DNA of 64,000 nt from Spongilla lacustris (Eukaryota; Porifera; Demospongiae; Spongillida; Spongillidae), in the NCBI GenBank assembly GCA_949361645.1, contig OX442434.1:3412788-3476787 (forward strand). Reading direction: 5' to 3'. This document shows, one piece after another, positions 35,301 through 44,227 of this stretch (within the stretch, counting starts at the first letter, position 1; each line of letters begins with the position of its first letter). The position numbers and the translations under genes were made by a program. Under the pieces are notes generated by a model. The model was not told where the DNA came from, ran no database searches, and worked only from the letters and a program-made list of their open reading frames with translations.

Positions 35301-38300
35301 AGACATTGATGAGTGTGCACTAAACATCAGTGGATGCAATCAGAACTGTAGCAACACTATTGGAAGCTATTTCTGTTCCTTCTATCCAGGCTACCAACTT
35401 GACAAAGACAATGAAACCTGTATTGGTAAGCATTTGATAAGCTGATGCAATAAACACTCTTGTTTATAATGTTGATTATCCTTCTAGACATTGATGAGTG
35501 TGCATTAAGCATCAGTGGATGCAATCAGAAGTGCACCAACACTATTGGAAGCTATTTCTGTTCCTGCTATCTAGGCTACCAACTTGATAAGGACAATGAG
35601 ACCTGCATTGGTAATCATTTGATTGGTTGATTTAATAAATACTCTTGTTTATAATGTTGATTATCCTTCTAGACATTGATGAGTGTGCACTCAACATCAG
35701 TGGATGCAATCAGAAGTGCACCAACACTATTGGAAGCTATTTCTGTTCCTGCTATCCAGGATACCAACTTGATAAGGACAATGAGACCTGCATTGGTAAT
35801 CGTTTCATTAGTTTATTTAATAAATACACCATTTTATGTTGTCTTTTTTTTTGATAGTTTTCCTTGCAGACATTGACGAGTGTGCACTAAATATCAGTGG
35901 ATGCAATCAGAAGTGCACCAACACTATTGGAAGCTATTTTTGTTTCTGCTATTCAGGCTATAAACTTAACAAAGACAATGAAACGTGTATTGGTAAGGGG
36001 TTGATTAGCACAAATACACCAGTTTACGCTTTTTGCTAATTTTCCATGCAGACATTGATGAGTGTGCACTAAACATCAGTGGATGCAATCAGAATTGTAG
36101 CAAGACTATTGGAAGCTATTTCTGCTCCTGCTATCAAGGCTACAAACTTGACAAAGACAATGAAACCTGTATTGGTAAGCATTTGATAAGTGATGTAATA
36201 AATACTCCAGAAATACATTCTATTTAATTTTCCTTGCAGACATTGATGAGTGTGCACTAAATATCAGTGGATGCAATCAGAAGTGTGCCAACACTATTGG
36301 AAGCTATTTCTGTTCCTGCTATCTAGGCTACCAACTTGATAAGGACAATGAGATCTGCACTGGTAATCGTTTGATTAGTTTATTTAATAATTATACCATT
36401 TCCTTGCAGACATTGACGAGTGTGCACTAAATATCAGTGTATGCAATCAGAAGTGCACCAACACTATTGGAAGCTATTTCTGTTCCTGCTATCCAGGATA
36501 CCAACTTGATAAGGACAATGAGACCTGCATTGGTAATCGTTTCATTAGTTTATTTAATAAATACACCATTTTATGTTGTCTTTTTTTTTGATAGTTTTCC
36601 TTGCAGACATTGACGAGTGTGCACTAAATATCAGTGGATGCAATCAGAAGTGCACCAACACTATTGGAAGCTATTTTTGTTCCTGCTATCTAGGCTATAA
36701 ACTTAACAAAGACAATGAAACGTGTATTGGTAAGGGGTTGATTAGCACAAATACACAAGTTTACGCTTTTTGCTAATTTTCCATGCAGACATTGATGAGT
36801 GTGCACTAAACATCAGTGGATGCAATCAGAATTGTAGCAACACTATTGGAAGCTATTTCTGCTCCTGCTATCAAGGCTACAAACTTGACAAAGACAATGA
36901 AACCTGTATTGGTAAGCATTTGATAAGTGATGTAATAAATACTCCAGAAATACATTCTATTTAATTTTCCTTGCAGACATTGATGAGTGTGCACTAAATA
37001 TCAGTGGATGCAATCAGAAGTGTGCCAACACTATTGGAAGCTATTTCTGTTCCTGCTATCTAGGCTACCAACTTGATAAGGACAATGAGACCTGCACTGG
37101 TAATCGTTTGATTAGTTTATTTAATAATTATACCATTTCCTTGCAGACATTGACGAGTGTGCACTAAATATCAGTGTATGCAATCAGAAGTGCACCAACA
37201 CTATTGGAAGCTATTTCTGTTCCTGCTATCCAGGCTACCAACTTGATAAGGACAATGAGACCTGCATTGGTAAGAGATTGATTAGCACAAATACACCAGT
37301 TTATGCTTTTTGCTTGTTTTCCATGCAGACATTAATGAGTGTGCACTAAACATCAGTGGATGCAATCAGATCTGTACCAACACTATTGGAAGCTATTTCT
37401 GTTCCTGCTATCCAGGCTACAAACTTGACAAAGACAATGAAACCTGCATTGGTAATCGTTTGATTAGCTGATTTTAGAAATACTTCAGGTAATGTATTCT
37501 GTTTAATTTTCCCTTCCAGACATTGATGAGTGTGCATTAAACACCAGTGGGTGCAATCAGAACTGTACCAACACTATTGGAAGCTATTTTTGCTCCTGCT
37601 ATCCAGGCTACCAACTTAAAAAAGATAATGAAACCTGTATTGGTAAGTGGTTATTAATGAATACACCAGTTTATGTATTCCTATTCATTTTTGATGCAGA
37701 CATTGATGAGTGTGCACTAAATATCAGTGGATGCAATCAGAATTGCACAAACACCATAGGAAGCTACTTGTGTTCCTGCTATCCTGTTTATCAACTTGAA
37801 AACAACTATGAAATGTGCATTGGTAAGATGTGCATCAACCTACAAAGTGTCTGTCAATATGTGCTATTACCTTTCATTTCAATGCCAAATAATTCTTTGC
37901 ATGCATACTTTAATACACCATTCATCTTGCCTTGTGAATGTTTAATCAGTTTAAATCTTTAGTTACTTAATCGACACATGCTCCCTTCCTACGACCCCAA
38001 TCCACCGGGTTCTTTGATTGAACCCCGTATGTAGTTAATTTGTTTTCAGATGCCATTTAATTTATAATAAGGTCACAATAAAATTCTAATTAGAAAACAC
38101 CCAGGGGATTAACATTTATTGTCTGTCTCAGATAATAAGACAGTTAGGAAAAGCTATATTGATGAAAAAATTACTTCAAAAGACACCAAAATGGATGCAA
38201 ATTGAAAGTTATTAATAAGTTTCAGTTCAAAAAAAGTATTGTAGTTTGTGATGTAAAATGATAATTAGACTGAAGCATACAAATAAACATTGTCCATCCC

Positions 38301-41300
38301 CCAAAAACGCCCCAAAACGCTCCAAAAACGTGTAGTACCGCGAAATGTCTACTTGATGTTCTCAAACCTATAACTCAGCAATAGTTGATTGAAACTGAAA
38401 CGAAAAGAAGATATGAATAACCACATTACTTTTGAACATGGATTTCAATTTTGACGCTTTTGAGATAAAAGAATCAGGAGTTACATGTACGTGTAGGTAT
38501 TAAGCTCAAATATCGTAAAAACTTGATATCTGCCAGAGAAATTTTTATATCTTCGGTATCTATCATACCTTGGACCACCCAAAAAGTGATATTTAGTGAC
38601 AAGTGACAGGTTTATATGTGTATAAATTAGCATGAGACTATTTCATACCACTGACAAGATACAAAGCACCAAATTAGCAGCATACAACTCTCTTAGTACT
38701 TGAGACAGACAATAGTTTTTCCCCAATGTGCATTTTTCCCATGATTTTTTTCTCAATTTGAACACACTCAGTACCGTCATTTGTATGTCTAAATGGGTGC
38801 CCATGAATTGCAGTTACGTACATACAGTGGAAAGAATAATTAGTATAAGTTGTGAATTCAGTTTAGAATATACCATAAATTGGGACAGTGTCCAGCAAAA
38901 TCGGGCTTGTGGGGTTATAATTTTATCACTATAAAAATTGCACTTTTAACTAAACAACACATCTTCGCGACGGTACTACCTTTTCCTTTCAAATTTCGTA
39001 CACTTGTTCCCACACCATTCCTCTGTGTGAAAATCGATTTTTGTGATCTACATGTACACATTTTCCGTGCCGTGGATTCAGCAATCGTTAACCCCGCGGG
39101 TTAGAATTCCTCATTTCTCCACGTACGAGTGTTGAAAACGCGTCAAATTCGGGTTATACATAGAGGAGTCCTGTAGCTATTGATTTGTTCTGTTCGTTAA
39201 TTTCTATATCATCCGTTACGGAGATACAGTTGAACAAACTACGGGCACGTTTTCCCGCTTGATTCGCGCCAATGATTTTGGCAAATCGCGTCCCGCTCAG
39301 TGAATGGGAAGGCGGTGATTATATCATTGGCGCGAATCAAGCGGGAAAATGTGCCTGTAATTTGCTCAACTGTATCTCCGTAACGGATGATACAGAAACT
39401 AACGAACAGAACAAATCAATAGCTACAGGACACCTCTATGCATACTCCGAATTTGACACGTTTTCAACACTCGTACGTGGAGAAATATGGATTTCTAACC
39501 CGCGTGGTTAACGATTGTTGTATCCACGGCACGGAAAAGGTGTAGATAACAAAAATCGATTATCACATAGAGAAATGGTGTGGGAACAAGTGTACGAAAT
39601 TTGAAAGGAAAAGGTAGTACCGTTGCGAAGATGTGTTGTTTAGTACAATGTGCAATTTTTATAGTGATAAAATTATAACCCCACAAGCCCGATTTTGCTG
39701 GACACTGTCCCAATTACTTATATAGCCTATACTATAATGCACTGGCAAAGACATATACAAAATTACACAGTGCCAGTAAGTTTAAACATGTATGTGCATC
39801 CATGTACATTAGTACACTTATGCTGTGTGTGTGTATTCAGTATTTGATCATTAATTTTACAGGTATGTACTTAGAACAAGACGTTTGTGATAAATTCGTC
39901 AACTAATATTGCATTGCAGTGTGATCCTTTGGTAGTTTGTGCTTAGAAGTGTAGAATCTTCTAAACCTTTGATTGTGAGTTACTAATGCTCATCCATTGC
40001 AGTAGTGACAGGTCCACCAAACCAATAGCATAGGAAGCTATTACTGCTCATGTTATTCAGGTTATCAACTTGAGCAAATCTGCTCTTGTAAGCAGGGTTT
40101 ATTCCTTCATCTGGTTTTAAAGGTTCTTGAATGGGGCATCACATTGAAATGATTGAAGTGATTGAACTAAAGTGAAACCCATCTTGTGCAGACACTATTG
40201 GAATCCCCTAAAGTGTCCTGATTATTGAGACATACACATTTCAGAACTTATGAATCTATGTAACTCATTAGATTTTCATTCTTTCATGGAATCAAAACAT
40301 TCCATCACTAGGCCACCTCCCATTCACTCCCTCTCTCCTTCATCTCTCTGTCCTGCTCTACAACTCCCCCACCTCTTCCATTCCTTATATAGAATACACC
40401 TCTACATAACTGGCATGGAGACATGGGTGTGGCACTGGAAGAATATGCATATTGTGGAAAACATTTTACACTTCATCCTAAATATTAATGCATATTTTGG
40501 TTCAGTTTATTTGCGGTACATCACAAATTAAATTGCTAACGCATCAATGTCTCTGCAAATAAATACTGAAAATGTGTACTCATGCACCAATCTATAAAAT
40601 ATTTATTTTTATTTTTATTAAATGTATTAAGCACACCACTAACCTAGGGACAGTTTGTTGGAATTAAGTGATTTGCAACACCTACATGTAGGTTAATGCA
40701 CCTACGCGTAGACACTATATGGGTTCTGGAAAAATGAATGTTTTTGTTTTTTTTTTATTCCCTCGGGTTTTTTTTTTAATACGTCTATGCAGTTATATCA
40801 TATTCTGTGCATTTTTTTTAATAATGTGTGCCATTAGCTACTGATAATTAATTTTCAGTCAGAACTATAAGGTATTCATTTTAGCACATGCCAAAATGAA
40901 AATCAGTGACATTGTTACTTCATCACCGTATGCTTCATCTTCCATTACATTTCAAAATGCTGAATTGATGAAACCAAGTTCACCGCACTTTTTTTATTTT
41001 GCTTCCCCAACATCATCACAAGTTGCATCAACTAATCAAATCAGTCCAATTCCAACACTCATCAGCATCTTGACAGCTGCAGGCATCATAATGTGCTGCC
41101 TTGTCATAGCTGAAATTATTGCTGCTTTACTGTGCTACAAGAAGAAAAGAAAGCGTCAATTACGCCTAATACATCCTACTGAAGACAGCCAAGGAAGATA
41201 TCTGTAAGACGCAATGTCATTGTTATAATTTTACTATTTTTCTCCCACTTTCGTTTCTATTTTAAAATGTAGCAAAGTTCCAACAGAAGAAGTTCAGAAT

Positions 41301-41438
41301 GTTCCTATAGAAAATACAATTATACTTGAACCAGAGACAGAGAGTACACAAAGTGCATATCCTTATGAGGATGTTGCAGAAACTAGAAGTACAGATGACA
41401 TTAATACACAAAAAGGCAGCTGTGGAGATGGATTGTGA
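22112..41438 (+). CDS. Large multi-EGF single-pass membrane protein gene (5' end not found)
   Basis: At least 37 EGF exons, each flanked by phase-1 GT-AG introns, then one exon with a transmembrane helix (40885-41203) and one with a cytoplasmic tail ending at TGA 41436-41438. The repeat unit D-I-N/D-E-C...C...C-NT-IGSY-C-C..GY.L....C matches calcium-binding EGF, where the first Asp/Glu and the Asn coordinate calcium. Symmetric phases let exons be added or lost without a frameshift. Such arrays form rigid extracellular rods as in Notch, fibrillin and many sponge receptors. Adhesion or ligand binding is inferred and no ligand is suggested. The signal peptide and first exons were not recognised upstream to 20.1 kb. 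Array exons are detailed in the partial entries. Confidence 0.75.
24090..24240 (-). pseudogene. Decayed Gypsy integrase C-terminus
   Basis: The minus strand encodes a stretch ending [20 protein letters not shown] then DRLKPYT and a stop. This is the chromodomain-like/SH3-type end of Gypsy integrases, where a [10 protein letters not shown] pattern is usual. The continuation (24090 down to about 23800) is a Glu/Gln-rich linker that needs a frame change. No LTR was identified. It is an old fragment within the composite insertion. Confidence 0.6.
24667..24701 (+). mobile_element. Mini-hairpin insertion, 35 bp, with 9-bp direct repeats
   Basis: CAGTTGGGCGTAGCCCGACT at the start and GGCCCGACTA at the end match the termini of the hairpins at 43157 and 61233, with the centre shortened. 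GAACACTAC stands directly on both sides (24658-24666 and 24702-24710), a 9-bp duplication that indicates insertion. Confidence 0.7.
24842..26487. mobile_element. Foldback element carrying a palindrome array
   Basis: The outer arms match as inverted repeats over about 55 bp: TAGCGTGCCAGAGTGGCTC and GCAGGAATGGCTTAATAAGG on the left, and their near-complement at 26432-26485. A GGCGCGCC site lies in each arm. The arms' GCCAGAGTGGCTC resembles the internal palindrome units, so the array may have grown from an end. No coding sequence was seen. Confidence 0.65.
25250..26345. repeat. Array of about 20 palindromes with core GGCTCGAGCC
   Basis: The unit is a 26-bp palindrome, GCCAGAATGG-CTCGAG-CCATTCTGGC, spaced every 40-55 bp by related spacers (ACGGCCAGTTGCAATACTT) whose orientation flips near 25590 and again near 25930. 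Individual copies vary (CTCGAGTC, GATCGAGCC). The spacers are repeats too, not unique sequence. Apparent open frames here are translations of the palindrome. Confidence 0.93.
26987..27644 (+). CDS. EGF array 1b: four 123-nt exons
   Basis: Exons 26987-27109, 27166-27288, 27343-27465 and 27522-27644 continue array 1a in phase across the composite insertion. The first three are nearly identical to array 1a units. The last ([20 protein letters not shown]) is more diverged and precedes a longer intron. The donor of the second is GTGTGT. A truncated exon head, ACATTGATGTGTATACATTG, lies at about 27744 and is non-functional. Confidence 0.87.
28028..31028 (+). CDS. Three diverged EGF exons (28028-28156, 28472-28585, 30900-31028)
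   Basis: 28028-28156 and 30900-31028 are 129-nt exons of a different EGF subtype ([20 protein letters not shown] and [19 protein letters not shown]). They are almost identical to each other, so one is a recent copy of the other. 28472-28585 (114 nt) belongs to the array 1 type but is three residues shorter between the first and second cysteines and has V-E in place of I-G. All keep phase 1-1. A broken exon start, GATATCAATGAATGA with an in-frame stop, lies at about 31164 and is not counted. Confidence 0.8.
29181..29903. mobile_element. hAT-type MITE, 723 bp
   Basis: The ends are CAGTGTTGCCGCGA and its complement CGCGGCAACACTG, flanked by the 8-bp direct repeat TGGGTGAG (29173-29180 and 29904-29911). 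That is the signature of hAT elements. Subterminal DNA is packed with ATATCGCGATAT palindromes. A short frame at 29328-29522 has no recognisable domain. It sits in an EGF-gene intron. Confidence 0.92.
30460..30695. repeat. Diverged copy of the hairpin MITE at 52925
   Basis: ACATTCTCTCTGACAAAGTA at the left and TTGCCTTCAAATCCAATATA with CCACTAACTTTCTATTAGAG at the right match the two arms of the 52925-53214 element. The centre is unrelated. It lies in an EGF-gene intron. Confidence 0.6.
31029..33650. other. Long intron between EGF arrays
   Basis: Apart from the foldback element at 32661-33454 this holds AT-rich DNA with homopolymer runs and no coding sequence that I can support. Splice phases on both sides are 1, so it can be one intron of the EGF gene. 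Confidence 0.5.
32661..33454. mobile_element. Foldback element A, 794 bp
   Basis: Nearly the whole element is an inverted repeat: TGGGAAAGTTTCCGAGAAAA at the left and its complement at 33435-33454, with arms of about 350 bp meeting at a centre containing TTGGCGCGAAT. TATA is present on both sides (32657-32660 and 33455-33458). A related element with the same central sequence is at 38881-39712. Confidence 0.85.
33651..37822 (+). CDS. EGF array 2: twenty-three 123-nt exons
   Basis: Exons start at 33651, 33834, 34026, 34202, 34391, 34572, 34757, 34933, 35122, 35303, 35488, 35673, 35870, 36052, 36240, 36410, 36607, 36789, 36977, 37147, 37329, 37520 and 37700. Each is exactly 123 nt and phase 1-1. 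The type is [20 protein letters not shown], then [20 protein letters not shown]. Introns are 47-78 nt; those at 36363-36409 and 37100-37146 are only 47 nt. Exon 34757 has Tyr for the third cysteine and exon 35303 has Phe for the fifth, so these two modules should fold abnormally. No stop interrupts the array. Confidence 0.9.
34202..35663 (+). repeat. Tandem duplication of a four-exon block, period 731 bp
   Basis: Exons at 34202, 34391, 34572 and 34757 recur at 34933, 35122, 35303 and 35488, each exactly 731 bp later, with introns nearly identical, including the unusual GTGATTGATTGAT donor region. This indicates one unequal crossover or replication-slip event. Confidence 0.9.
35673..37146 (+). 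repeat. Tandem duplication of a four-exon block, period 737 bp
   Basis: Exons at 35673, 35870, 36052 and 36240 recur at 36410, 36607, 36789 and 36977 with constant 737-bp spacing; the next exon pair (36410/37147) also fits. Introns and exons differ at only a few positions, fewer than between other modules, so this is among the most recent expansions. Confidence 0.9.
38881..39712. mobile_element. Foldback element B, 832 bp
   Basis: An inverted repeat over nearly its whole length: TGGGACAGTGTCCAGCAAAA at the left and its complement at 39693-39712. The centre shares TTCGCGCCAAT...ATTGGCGCGAA, the GTTGAACAAACT block and the ATCCGTTACGGAGATACAG block with element A at 32661. The outer arms are related only weakly (TGGGAnAGTnTCC). 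AT-rich flanks give no clear duplication. Confidence 0.85.
40005..40090 (+). pseudogene. Decayed EGF exon
   Basis: ATAGGAAGCTATTACTGCTC and ATGTTATTCAGGTTATCAAC match the second half of the EGF exons. The first half has lost its cysteines and reading frame (TAGTGACAGGTCCACC). It ends at a GTAAGC-like donor. It should be skipped in the mature transcript. Confidence 0.65.
40885..41203 (+). CDS. EGF gene, juxtamembrane and transmembrane exon
   Basis: Acceptor TTTTAG at 40884 and donor at 41204. It starts in phase 1, matching the EGF exons. It encodes a Ser/Thr/Pro-rich stem ([32 protein letters not shown]), then a hydrophobic helix of about 25 residues ([20 protein letters not shown] and IAALLCY) followed by the stop-transfer KKKRKRQLR. 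This gives a type I topology with the EGF array outside. The short Ser/Thr stem could be O-glycosylated, which is inference. Confidence 0.8.
41273..41438 (+). CDS. EGF gene, cytoplasmic tail exon and stop
   Basis: Acceptor AAAATGTAG at 41272. It joins in phase after GRYL and encodes an acidic tail ([39 protein letters not shown]) ending GDGL then TGA at 41436-41438. The YPYEDV segment contains tyrosines that could be phosphorylated, but no kinase or ITAM consensus is complete. The TGA lies inside a possible GTGAGT donor, so a longer spliced tail cannot be excluded. Confidence 0.65.
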
Positions 41439-41688
41439 GTACATTATTTATTTGCTTGATTGGAATGAATTGTTACTTTCTTTGTTTAGAATCATGCGAA
41501 AAGAAGCTTGGATATAATCAGGGGGGCAACTTATTAAATTTACACATATGCAAATCTGGATGGCAGTGCCATGCAGGCAATCTGTGTTTCACTGTTTCTG
41601 TGCCACATTTGTTTCTGTTCTTTCCTTTATTTACTGTGCAAAATGTATAAGATTGAAGAAACGGACTATGGTTTTATTTATACAAGTA

Positions 41689-41694
41689 AATAAA
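41689..41694 (+). terminator. Polyadenylation signal AATAAA
   Basis: AATAAA about 250 bp after the EGF-gene stop, followed by an A-rich run. It is the first good signal downstream. Confidence 0.45.
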
Positions 41695-41717
41695 AAAAAT
41701 AGGACTTGAAGGCTATA

Positions 41718-42197
41718 CAGTAGCGACTTACGATAGCAAACGATGGGGAATCACCTATTTATGCCTAATGAGATCTTTTCTCACAATAACGAACAATATT
41801 AAAATTCACAGTTATTCTTGCTACCACGTTGTTACAAACTAATGACAGGCAACAGCCAGAACTTGACGCTATTCTACTACAATTATCCGCTTTCTACGTG
41901 ACGGCTCTGCCATTACTGAGACACTAAGTAATTTGGTAAATCGTCAGCGCGCGAACTAAAGTTTTATGAGTTTGTAAAACGTGCTTATAAAAATAACAAA
42001 TACACATAAACAAAAGGACTAATATTACAAGAAGTTCTATGGATCTTCCATAGATGATCCTGCTCGAGACAGGAGTGCCCGTGCGTTGGCTCGTATCAAA
42101 GTCAGGCTAAGATAACAATGAATTGTATTATCGTTCGTTATTGTGAGAAAAGATCTTCTCATTATAATATCCCATCCGCTATCGTGAGTTGCTACTG
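41718..42197. mobile_element. Tc1/mariner-type MITE, 480 bp
   Basis: The ends are CAGTAGCGACTTACGATAGC and its near-complement, with a second matching block GAGATCTTTTCTCACAATAACGAAC. TA stands on both sides (41716-41717 and 42198-42199). The interior is non-coding. Confidence 0.88.
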
Positions 42198-42504
42198 TAG
42201 GTGTGTAAAAAGGGAGGTAGTCCTGTCACGCCGTAAATGGTCCGGGCTATAACCGGTCCGACCGGTCCGGACCGTGCATGCATGGTGCTACAGACGGTCC
42301 CCCAACATCACTAACCGTGTGGAAGTTAGCCCCACATTCCTCAGCCGCACATTCCTGCGGAATAATTACTTTGAGATGAATACGTTTAGCCGTACGGCTA
42401 AGCAAAACATGAATTTTATTGTCCGCGTAAAACTAAATTAATAACTATAAGACATCATTGTATTAGAAGTACACAAATACCCTATAAGCTAAGAATATAA
42501 GCAG

Positions 42505-42558
42505 TTAGGAGGATGGGAGCTCCCTGGCCAGGATGGCTCTGGCAATGGACCGGACCAG
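42505..42558 (-). pseudogene. Severely 5'-truncated 3' end of a non-LTR retrotransposon
   Basis: The minus strand encodes VRSIARAILARELPSS and a stop. This aligns with the last residues of the non-LTR ORF at 62406-64000 (VKSIARALLARELHPS). Only about 18 codons remain. Confidence 0.7.
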
Positions 42559-43156
42559 GGTCATATTCATAACTATAATTGTCTATTTGCGCCGGTGTGA
42601 ACACCTGTGCACACTGTACGCACAGTGTGCACAAGTGTTCACAGTTCACTTTTAGCTCTGTAGTATCTATTTGATACACATGAGCAGTCTTCTGGATTTT
42701 TACATATTATGCATAAAAAGACTTGTGGATGGGTGGATTATGGACAATGGTAATGGTAAAAATAATAGTTTAATAACAGGTTATTTAATTTACTAATTGC
42801 AAAGTTGGTTCAAAATCAGCTCGCGCGCACGCAATACACGCGATACTTTTTAAAACAATACTATTCAATTAAGGTACTGGGGATCGACTTGAAACCATTG
42901 AGGATCAGATCAATTAATGACCCTATAGTATAGAGGAGGAGCCAGGACCTTCAGGCTTAATTTTGAGCGCTGTTGAAAACTCGGCAAGCTATACAGACCT
43001 TCCTTCGATCCAGGACGCTAAGAAATCTATCCAGAATTTTCAGCCGACAGCTGGTATTACAGGAAGTGTTTCGAAGCAGTGATATAGGTATGGCTTTTTT
43101 TAACGTCTACACGTACAGGTGTGTGCATACAATCACAACAAGGCAGCGGTGGTACT
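42559..43156. other. Intergenic, with nested GTGTGCACAC-type palindromes
   Basis: 42586-42655 is a dense set of short palindromes (GTGTGAACACCTGTGCACAC, GTGCACAAGTGTTCAC). Related words occur at 43893-43920, 49559-49583 and 49919-49940. ATTGTCTATTTGC at 42578 is matched in reverse complement at about 49955. Nothing coding was seen. Confidence 0.45.
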
Positions 43157-43219
43157 AGTTGGGCGAAGCCCGACCTTCGCGTATCGCCAATACGCGAAGG
43201 TCGGGCTAAGCCCAACTAC
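43157..43219. mobile_element. Mini-hairpin insertion, 63 bp, with 9-bp direct repeats
   Basis: The arms TAGTTGGGCGAAGCCCGACC...GGTCGGGCTAAGCCCAACTA form an almost perfect hairpin of about 29 bp per side with a short loop. CGGTGGTAC occurs directly on both sides (43148-43156 and 43220-43228), consistent with a 9-bp target duplication. It has no coding capacity. Confidence 0.85.
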
Positions 43220-43228
43220 GGTGGTACC

Positions 43229-44227
43229 AGCAGGCACGGACAAAGGAGGACGACGTGGCAAGGGATTTACAGTGAGTCACCAGTGACGATGTGCCAGACA
43301 AGTGAGAAAGGCCAAGGTGTGTAGGAAGGGCAGTTGAACAGAGCGTGTACTACGTACATGTACTTTCTAATGAAGCCTGTGATGGAGAGTGCTTAGACTC
43401 AGATGAGAAGGAGGAATTTGAAGCCAGGGCTACGTGGGTGATTCAGGCTGAAGGAGATGTTGAGCATGAACTAATCATCTGTAACAGTAGTCCCTGCAGG
43501 ATGTGTGCATGGTAGGATGACATGATGGAGGTGTGGTCCAATCCCCTTGTGAACCTGGGAAGCCAGAAGAAATGAAGCTTCTGAACTGTACCTGTTCCCT
43601 GCTTCAAAGCTTAGGTGTCTGATACTTCACTTGGAAGTTGTTGTACATGTGCCTGCAAATAAGAAGAGGCAGACAGCATTCAGTGCAGAGGTGGAAAAGC
43701 AGTGTCGGATCTGCGGCAAATGTGATTAGCAAGTAGAAAAAACTAAGTGCTTTTTGGCTTATGCAATTTTGTCCTATTATATGACGTTTCCTTGCATAAT
43801 GATTTACAATAATAACCACTGATACAAATGTCAAGATAAACGTTGTCAGCAATTACCAGTCATCAATACCACACAACATACATGTAGTACAGTGTGCACA
43901 GGTGTGCACACTGTGCCTAAAAAGCATCAGTGCTCTGTATACACTAATTTAACCTCCATGCTGTGGAGCGGCGATCGACCAGGCCTACTATTCTAGTTTG
44001 GCGAACCCCGGGCTTCGATGGGTGTCGGCCGTTCCCCTTCCGTTTGGGGGTGTGGCCCTAGGCACTGCCCATCCGTGGGCGTGCCGACCCTGCCCAAAGA
44101 CGAGGTACGCCCCAATCCAGGGGGCGTGCCTCGACCACCCCCAAACTGTAAAGTACTTAACAATAATTGATAATACAGCTTAGTAACAAGCTAGTAAAAT
44201 AACAAGATGTACATGTGTCATAACATT
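43229..44227. other. Region between hairpin and DIRS element
   Basis: No gene recognised. 43230-43870 is ordinary AT-balanced DNA. 43985-44150 is GC-rich (GGGTGTGGCCCTAGGCACTG) and may be the 3' terminal repeat of the DIRS element, but I could not find its partner clearly. Confidence 0.35.

Larger units (their letters stand above)
37823..40884. other. Long intron before the transmembrane exon
   Basis: Contains foldback element B (38881-39712) and a decayed EGF exon (about 40005-40090). Otherwise it is AT-rich DNA with CT-rich stretches (40308-40380) and no recognised gene. The phase is 1 at both ends. Confidence 0.5.

Noticed and set aside
36069..36994. Minus-strand 62-codon frames repeated with [16 protein letters not shown]
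   Set aside because: They are antisense shadows of duplicated EGF exons.
38880..39713. Similar short frames starting [15 protein letters not shown] on both strands
   Set aside because: They are the two arms of a foldback element read in opposite directions, not a gene pair.
42237..42300. ACCGGTCCGACCGGTCCGGACC cluster as a regulatory site
   Set aside because: The short GC-rich palindromes have no nearby gene start; not enough to support a function.
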